A stretch of 64,000 nucleotides of DNA from Cryptomeria japonica (taxonomy: Eukaryota; Streptophyta; Pinopsida; Cupressales; Cupressaceae), in assembly GCF_030272615.1 (NCBI RefSeq), contig NC_081412.1, positions 674,372,323 to 674,436,322 of the forward strand, read 5' to 3'. The notes under the pieces are model-generated. The model saw only the letters and a program-made list of their open reading frames with translations, was not told where the DNA came from and made no database searches. A program made the position numbers and the translations under genes. Numbering within the stretch: position 1 is the stretch's first letter; every line of letters starts with the position of its first letter. Below, piece by piece: positions 57,481-64,000 of this stretch.

Positions 57481-57934
57481 CTTATCCTTCTTCTTGTGCA
57501 TAGCCTTTGCATACCAACCTTGCTTTATTCCTCACAACCTTGCCTTCTTCATTCAACCTGTTTCAAAAGACCCATTTGGTGCCAATCACATTCTTGACTT
57601 CTAGTCTAGGAACAAGTGTCCATGTCTTGTTCTTCTCTATCCGATCCAATTCCTCATTCATAGAATTAATCCAGTCATCATCCTTCAATTCCTCTCTTAC
57701 TATTTTAGGCTCAATAGTTGAAATCAGACAAGATTTTTCCCTGATTTTCCTTCTTGTTTGTACACTAGCATTTTTATCTCCAATAATTTGGTCTTCTGAA
57801 TGATTCAGTTAGACATATCTTGGTATTATTGGTTCTGGTGTTGTGTCTTCTGCTTCATTTTCTTCATCTTCTACAATGCTTTCTTCATTTACTGGTTGAG
57901 CACCTAATTCTGCATTGTTCTATTCATCATCCTT
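57481..57934 (-). other. Copia linker between integrase and RT, decayed
   Basis: Minus-strand frames here give Glu/Asp/Asn-rich, broken sequence, as expected for the poorly conserved region between the integrase C-terminus and RT. A short conserved-looking part near 57540-57640 would correspond to the start of the RT domain. There is no separate gene. Confidence 0.5.
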
Positions 57935-59215
57935 CTACATTTCTAGTTCTATGAACACAAGTTTTTCTTCAACATTTTCAGGCTCAAATCTGTTGGCCTT
58001 GTCAGATTTCTTAGATAGTTCATCAATCTTAACATTTACACTCTCAATGATCTTCTTAGTTCTCTTGTTATAACATTTGAAAGCCTTTCTCTTTGTAGAG
58101 TAAGCAAGAAATAAACCTTCATCACACTTAGCATCAAATTTTCCAGTGAAATCATCATGTTTAATGAAACATTTACTCCAAAAAAATTTAAAGTAACTTA
58201 CATTAAGAGTCTTTCCATGCAATAATTCATAAGGTGTTTTGTTGTTACCTCTCTAGACAAGTACCCGGTTCAAAGTGTAAACAACAGTTCTAATTGCTTC
58301 TCTCCAAAACATTTTCGGTACTTCACCTTGAATCAACATGGTTCTAGCCACTTCAACAATTGTTCTATTCATTCTCTCTGCTATCCCATTTTGTTGTGGA
58401 GTTCTAGGAGTTGACATTTGCCTCTTGATTCTTTGTTCATCACATAGCTTCACAAACTCATCAAAAGTAAATTCTCCTCCCAAGTCAGATCTCAAACATT
58501 TCAAATTATTCCCAGTTTCTTTCTAAACTAAAAATTTGAATGCTTTGAATATGTTGAATTCCTCAGAATTTTCTCTTAGAAAAGTTACCCACATCATCTT
58601 GGAAAAATCATCAGTGAAAATGATGAAATAACTATCACCATAATAGCTCTTAGTCCTCATAGGACCACAAAGATCATTATGAACTAAATCAAGAATATTC
58701 TCTGAAGATAAAGACTTACTCTTAAAAGATACAAAAGTAATCTTACCCATCTGACAGTCCTTACATAACATATTATCCAGTTTAACAAGCTGGGGCAAAC
58801 CTCTCACAATATTTGATTTACTAACATTTATCAAATTGTCAAAATTCTCATGACAAAACCTCTTGTGCCCTAACCAGTTGTCTTCAATCTTTTCCATCGA
58901 ACAACTATTCACATTAGTATTCAAATGAAAAATATTACCTCTTGTTTGCTTTCCAGTAGCAATCAATTCTCCATTACTTCCAAGAATCCTGCACACTTCA
59001 CTTACTACACCTCCATCAAATTCTTCAAGGGATAAGAACTTGTTTCTATCACTGGTCATGTGGTGTGAGAAACCACTATCTATAATCCATTCATCTCTGC
59101 TATCCATGTGAGATACCAATGTCTTTTCATCGGTCAGATCTTCCTTCACAACAACAAACACTATCTCCTCATTGTCATCTTCTTCTGATTCATCATCAAT
59201 CACACCTTCATCCAC
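57935..59215 (-). pseudogene. Copia protease and integrase, broken
   Basis: 59215-58523 starts with an acidic linker, then the protease catalytic site WIIDSGFSHHMTSDRN. The zinc-binding GAG-pre-integrase block follows (WLGHKRFCHENFDNL...CKDCQMGK), and then the integrase core start LVHNDLCGPMRT with the first acidic residue, and FIIFTDDFSKMMWVTFL. 58504-58253 carries RSDLGGEF and TPQQNGIAERMNR, with the second and third catalytic acids. 58222-57935 is the C-terminal part (KCFIKHDDFTGKFDAKCDEG). Stops at about 58523 and 58250 break the frame. The domain order protease-integrase-RT-RNase H proves Copia. Confidence 0.92.
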
Positions 59216-59227
59216 TACAACATAGCA

Positions 59228-59610
59228 TTATTTCTTGCTTTTTCGTTTGAATTTCTTAAACTTCTCTTTCTTATCAGTGTTAGGACAATTTGCAGCAATG
59301 TGTCCAATCTTATTGCAAGATAAACATTTCAGAGGAAGTTTACCTTTGTACTTACCAGTGCCTCTAGGAAATTTGTTAGCCAACAACGCCTCAAGTTTCA
59401 TCAGATGATCTTCATCATCACCATCAACTCTACTACTGCCATGACTAGACCTGCAGTAATGATTATGACAAATATCCTTTCCTTTCCTCACAAATGTACC
59501 GGTAACAAAAGCTTTAAAAGTAGATTCAGATGGTTTTGAAACACTATTATCAAAGTTGTTTAACTCAAATGCAGTCAACTTTCCAATAAGAGAATCAACG
59601 GTGACTATAT
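59228..59610 (-). pseudogene. Copia gag, C-terminal part with CCHC knuckle
   Basis: The minus-strand frame reads TVDSLIGKLTAFELNNFD near 59600-59540, then a basic stretch. The CCHC zinc knuckle CLSCNKIGHIAANCP (about 59330-59280) is followed by a Lys-rich end (EKFKKFKRKSKK). The N-terminal two thirds of gag are missing: similarity stops at about 59610, where different sequence begins. The knuckle binds the element's RNA. Confidence 0.85.
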
Positions 59611-59821
59611 TTAGAAATAGATGGGTTAGTGCAGGATCAAGGGGGGCCAAAAAGTGGCGATGTGAAAAAAATAGCCTTCTTCACTCGCCTAAAAATGCAA
59701 AAATCCGAGTTGACTTTTTGCTTAGCCTGGGTGTCAGTACACCTTGGCCTGGTAATTACCTATGCAAATCGGATATCCAATTGTATCGGATATCTGATTT
59801 TTATTTGTAATTTTAATTTTA
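59611..59821. other. Junction sequence with ATCGGATATC words
   Basis: No gene is seen. AATCGGATATCCAATTG and TCGGATATCTGATT (about 59766-59800) are echoed at 60511-60527 (ATCGGATATCCGATTTT) and 60590-60615, on the far side of the TA tract. The TA tract may therefore have expanded inside one repeat. Confidence 0.45.
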
Positions 59822-60490
59822 AAAATATATTATATGTTACATATTATATAATATATAATCTATTATTATATTATATAACATATATAATATAATATAATAT
59901 AATATTATATTATATATATTATATTATATATAATATAATATAATATAATATTATATATAACATAATAATGTAATATTATAGTATATTATATATAATATAA
60001 TATTATATTATATATAATATAATATTATATTATATATAATATAATATTATATTATATATAATATAATATTATATTATTATATAATATAATATTATATTAT
60101 ATATTATTATAATATTATATTATATTATAATATAATATAATATAATATTATAATATTATATTATATTATATTATATTATATTATAATATTATATTATATT
60201 ATAATATTATATTATATTATAATATTATATTATATTATAATATAATATAATATAATATTATAATATAATATAATATTATATTATAATATAATATAATATT
60301 ATATTATATTATATTATATATTATAATATATATAATATTATACAATACGTATTATATTATATTATATTATATATTATAATATATATAATATAATACAATA
60401 CGTATTATATAATATAATAATATATTATATAATATATTATTATATTATATAATATATTATTATGTTATATATGTTATTTAAAAAAAAATT
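59822..60490. repeat. TA-rich low-complexity tract (ATATTATA-type)
   Basis: About 660 bp consist almost wholly of A and T, in short ATATTATATTAT and AATATAATAT units that are self-complementary. Two ATACAATACGTATTATA islands at about 60340 and 60393 are the only interruption. It would extrude hairpins easily. There is no coding potential. Confidence 0.92.
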
Positions 60491-60834
60491 AAGTGTAAAA
60501 ATCGGATATCCGATTTTTTGAGACTTTTATTTTGATAGTGGCAGCCCGTGAGTCATTTTTAACTCACAGGCCACGCGATTTCATCACAATCCGATATCTG
60601 CTCCATCCGATATCTGGTTTTTTGACAAAAAAATTGCTAAAAGATAGATTCAGAGGTAAGAATTTTATCATTTTGAATCATTTTCATTCATTTTTTGTAT
60701 TTTTTGTTAATGTTTATTTGATTTTTCATTGAAAATATGGTTTTTTTTATGGAAACTAGGTTTTTTTAAATCAAATACCTAATTGTTTAAGTTTGTTAAC
60801 TAAATTTAATTGTTTACATTCAATTAGGTTAAAA
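60491..60834. other. Leader of the gene at 60835
   Basis: No gene is recognised. It contains ATCGGATATCCGAT (palindrome) and the inverted pair GTGAGTCATTTTTAACTCAC (60549-60568). TTTACATTCAATTAG at 60814-60828 would serve as a 3' splice site just before the ATG, so a non-coding first exon could lie here. Confidence 0.4.
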
Positions 60835-62731
60835 ATGGGGGATAACAATGAAAACACTGACGAACAACAACTGCAACAGCCAAACCCTCATTTGCCAAAC
60901 CCCCCCTCAATTCACGATTTGATTGCACAAAATTTGAATGAATTGAGGGGGATTGCAGAAGTATATCATAGTATCCCTTGTCTAAACCCAATGTTTGATC
61001 CTCTCACGTCGATCATAAAAAGCATGGAAACCATGACTGAGGAGCACGATGCCGCCCTTTTGTGGTGAGATTCTATGAGGGAAAAATATGCAGATGGGTT
61101 GTCATATAAGGATATCAAGGATCTTGAGATATCCAAAGCTGAAATCGCCTCATTGTTTGTCAATCCCCGTACTAGTCAGCCCGTAGATCCCAAAAAAACA
61201 AAACTTTCTATTAAATGGTGCACAAATGATGGGATTGTGAAAAACTTTTGGGATCGTTGGTGGATGGTTTTCGACAAACCACCCAACAACAATCTTGATA
61301 TCCCCTTCTATTTTATAAAAAAATTGTATGCTAAGTTTGTTTTACACAAACATGTGAACTACTTTGACATCCAACCTTTCCAGGGTGTACCAAAATAGAC
61401 CTAGGGTAGTCAGAGTAGTCCAGGGCCTGTATGTCCCCCCTCCTCTTGTTGATCCCCCACCTACAGTGCAGCATCCTGATATCATTCGTGAGGCGGCTTC
61501 ACAGACCATATCAGCTATTCACTCTTTGAGTAGCCTTTTGGTTTCTCAGGCCGCTTCAGTAGCTCAGCCTACTATTGATGCTAGCGGTGCATCCGGTGAC
61601 GTTGACACGTCATCCTCGGCTCCACACATATGTGTGCCCCATAGTTATGTCATGTGTGGGCACGTATGCTTGGGTCTAGTAGGACAGCCCGTCGATCATC
61701 CTGTGGACAGTGCAGATTATGAGGTGCATGAGATGCATGATGCACTAGATGTTATTACATAGACTGGAGGATACCCTGGGGAGTCCTCATATGCTAGAGG
61801 CGAGGAGGCACCGTCATCATACATTGATGATGTAGTGGTAAGATTTGTATTTTCATAGTTCATGTTATATTTTAATTAAATATTTATAAATTAGATAATA
61901 TTAAGTACTAATTTTTATTTACATGGTCTATTTAACAGTTGATGACCGAGGATGAGTTGAGACAGATTCAAGAGGGCACCTTGTCGGCCATTTCATTTGG
62001 CCTTGATAGCTTGACGATACATATATTATTGCACCTATTCGTTTGTATTTTATTGTACATACATGCTCATCATTTATATTGGTATTAATTAGATTATGCA
62101 GTAACTTGCATGTATATCTTATTTTACTCTTGTAGGGCACAAGCAGCATGAGTGCGGAGCAGTGTGATTTAAGATCCGGTAGTGTAGTTGGAGACAAGGG
62201 AAAGGTAATTAAATGCAAATATGATTGAATGAATAGTTTAAATAACTTATAGTGATTATAAATGTCTAGACATAGATTGATAGTTTCATATACTTGTTGT
62301 GTATATATACAGAGAATCCTTGGCTTCACATCCTTGATGACTACACCCAGTATACCTGAAGAAGAAGAAGAGATGCCTCGAGTAGATGTGTGCTTATTTT
62401 ATTTTTTGATTAGTAGATATAATTTGTTATTATCAATGACAATTATATGCTAACTTGTATCAATGTCATGTTTTTGAACATATGTAGGTTGTTTATGAAA
62501 ATATTCAAAACATACCTCCTCTACTGAAGACATACATCAAGAGTCCTACAAAGCTAAAGAGAAAATGTGGAGATGAGGTAAACATGAATAGTTCATTTTT
62601 ATGTTAACTTTCGAATGTGAATTATATAATATAACTAATATTAATCGTGGTTTGTTTTTCTTGTGCAGGATCCTTCAGAGCCGAGTAGTGCGGCGAAGAG
62701 GATCGATTTTGATGATCCATCAACAGCTTAG
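60835..62731 (+). pseudogene. Unknown spliced gene, six phase-0 exons, three lesions
   Basis: The family is not recognised. Proposed exons: 60835-61837, 61939-about 62040, 62136-62204, 62313-62387, 62488-62577 and 62669-62731. All visible junctions are GT-AG, and every intron lies between codons. Exon 1 encodes a Gln/Asn/Pro-rich start (MGDNNENTDEQQLQQPNPHL), then an acidic helical part and WCTNDGIVKNFWDRWWMVFD (about 61216-61275), then a Pro/Ser/Ala-rich region. Exons 3-6 give GTSSMSAEQ, RILGFTSLMTTPSIPEEEEE, a basic KSPTKLKRKCGDE that looks like a nuclear localisation signal, and a final DPSEPSSAAKRIDFDDPSTA. Lesions: TGA at 61066 (TGG expected), a one-base frameshift near 61390, and TAG at 61760 (CAG expected). 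It could be a captured gene in a DNA transposon. Confidence 0.6.
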
Positions 62732-63114
62732 GATGTTATAGATAGTTTTGGGATGCTTACATGTCTAGTTGGCATGTATGTTTTGTATATGGACATACAT
62801 TCACGTATTTAGACATACATTTTGTTTCAGTTGGCATTTATGCCATATTTGTGTATGGACATACATTTGTAATCATTTGACATTTTTTATATATACAGAA
62901 GTTGATATTTGATCATATAAATTGTTGCTCATCTGTACGTGGTGTTATCATGGAAACCTTTAATCTTCATTCCAATAATTAGCAATGGTTAATAATGGCT
63001 ATTTAATGAACAATTCAATTCATTTCATTTCATTTCATCGTAAGTGTTGTTTTTATAATGAACAATATAATTCATTTAATGAACAATACAATACAATTCA
63101 TTTAATGAACAATT
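62732..63114. other. 3' region with GGACATACATT and AATTCATTT repeats
   Basis: The words TGGACATACATT(T) recur at about 62789, 62810 (diverged) and 62857. Then CAATTCATTTCATTTCATTTC and ATTTAATGAACAAT units follow (63010-63112). It may be the 3' UTR of the preceding gene; no protein is seen. Confidence 0.45.
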
Positions 63115-64000
63115 CAAAATTGTCAAACTTTGACGGGCCCTAACTCGGAATCCATGGCACCTGTGAATGATCCATTTGAACCTATAGGGCCATGAGAGGG
63201 GTCCCTACAAAATCTTATCTCGGTTTTTCAAGTTACCCTATGGTTTTATTAGGGCAGCAATTTTTTGGTTGGCGAAAAAATCGTCAGTCTCACTCAATGG
63301 AATGTTGTCGCGTGGCCAATTTCTCGTTATGCTCATCGCGATGATGAACTGTTGGCTCCGACATGTCTAGTTAGGCATTATTACCCTACACATGCTCCTA
63401 TTCCCCCCCCCCCCCCCCCCCCACTCGATTGAACACTCGGGGTCATACCCTACCAGCATTGTCCCTTGAGCGCCCTAAGTGCTCAAAATTGTCAAACTTT
63501 GATGGGCCCTAACTCGGAATCCGTGGCACTTGCGAACATTCTATTTGAACCTATGGGGCTACAAGAGGGGTCCCTACGAACTGCTATCTCAGTTTTTCAA
63601 GTTGCCCTATGGTTTTATTAGGGCAGCAATTTTTCAGTTGGCGAAAAAATCGTTAGTCTCACTCAATGGAATGTTGTCGCGTGGCCGATTTCTCGTTCTA
63701 CTTGTCGCGATGACGAACCATTGGCTCTGACATGTCTAGTTAGGCATTATTACCCTACGCATGCTCCTATTTTGCCCCCCCACTCGATCGAATGCTCGGG
63801 GTCATACCCTACCGGCGTCGTCCCTTGAGCGCCCTAAGTGCTCAAAATTGTCAAACTTTGACGGGCCCTAACTCAGAATCCGTGGCACCTGCGAACATTT
63901 CGTTTGAACCTACGGGGCCATGAGAGGGGTCCCTACGAAAGCCTATCTTGGTTTTTCAAGTTGCCCTACGGTTTTATTAGGGCAGCAATTTTTTGGTTGG
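63115..64000. repeat. ~360 bp satellite array, three units, open at window end
   Basis: Units start with CAAAATTGTCAAACTTTGA at 63115, 63484 and 63843 (periods 369 and 359). Each has CGGGCCCTAACTCGGAATCC, GAGAGGGGTCCCTAC, TTTTATTAGGGCAGCAATTT, CTCACTCAATGGAATGTTGT and CTCGGGGTCATACCCTACC. Units 1 and 2 are about 90 percent alike by eye. Unit 1 has an expanded C-tract at about 63403-63422. The third unit runs off the window. Confidence 0.9.

Noticed and set aside
59822-60490. TA tract as a replication origin or matrix-attachment region
   Set aside because: Simple-sequence expansion explains it; no supporting motif beyond AT content.
1-64000. tRNA, rRNA or organelle-derived genes
   Set aside because: No cloverleaf with conserved arms and no rRNA core sequence was found on either strand by eye; short or diverged copies could have been missed.

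Overview
The window looks like a conifer nuclear genome, most likely Cupressales or yew (Taxus) and relatives. It is AT-rich, has very low gene density, and is packed with old nested retrotransposons. Its one intact protein gene is a BAHD acyltransferase that closely resembles the taxane-pathway acyltransferase family of Taxus. The species itself is inference.

Layout: 1-3 kb is an unannotated spacer, then the decayed 3' part of a LINE reverse transcriptase (minus). 3-4.6 kb is a Copia RT/RNase H remnant (plus). 4.66-9.4 kb is an element bounded by two copies of one LTR family; the LTRs read on the minus strand, while the enclosed plant-mobile-domain (PMD) gene is a broken copy on the plus strand. 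Its right LTR runs into a ~400 bp palindrome (9.19-9.59 kb). 9.6-12.6 kb holds a broken Ty3/Gypsy gag. 13.5-15.9 kb has two convergent, unrecognised gene candidates. 16.1-17.5 kb is a ~275 bp tandem array.

17.76-29.63 kb is a long, decayed, intronless ORF of unknown family with a G-patch-like motif and a coiled-coil tail. It is split by a nearly complete 7.8 kb LTR retrotransposon (18819-26618) with a GCATT target-site duplication. That element encodes only gag and a protease-like region and no reverse transcriptase or integrase, so it is non-autonomous. 30.6-33.35 kb is a broken hAT-like transposase gene (minus). 34.3-35.05 kb is a third copy of the 4.7-kb LTR family, followed by a Copia 3' end with a very long LTR-like segment (to 39.1 kb) that carries a 476 bp solo LTR. 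39.3-40.8 kb is a PPR pseudogene.

42.83-46.79 kb is the BAHD gene (minus, two exons, 457 aa, catalytic HHSACDG and DFGWG present); its 2.58 kb intron contains a ~1 kb fold-back element. 47.4-53.9 kb is a probable coding-free LTR element containing a degenerate minisatellite, a cluster of GGGCCC palindromes and a solo Copia LTR with a CTTTT duplication. 54.3-59.6 kb is a minus-strand Copia element (3' LTR, RNase H, RT, integrase, protease, partial gag). 59.8-60.5 kb is pure TA-type low complexity. 60.8-62.7 kb is a broken gene of unknown family whose clear introns all lie between codons. 63.1 kb to the end is a ~360 bp satellite that continues past the window.

There is no operon-like cooperation here. 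The region is a BAHD locus, and perhaps two or three low-copy genes, embedded in layers of transposable elements. The best leads for something undescribed are the gag-protease-only element with its repeated hairpin motif, the G-patch ORF it interrupts, the antisense PMD gene, and the phase-0 multi-exon gene at 60.8 kb.
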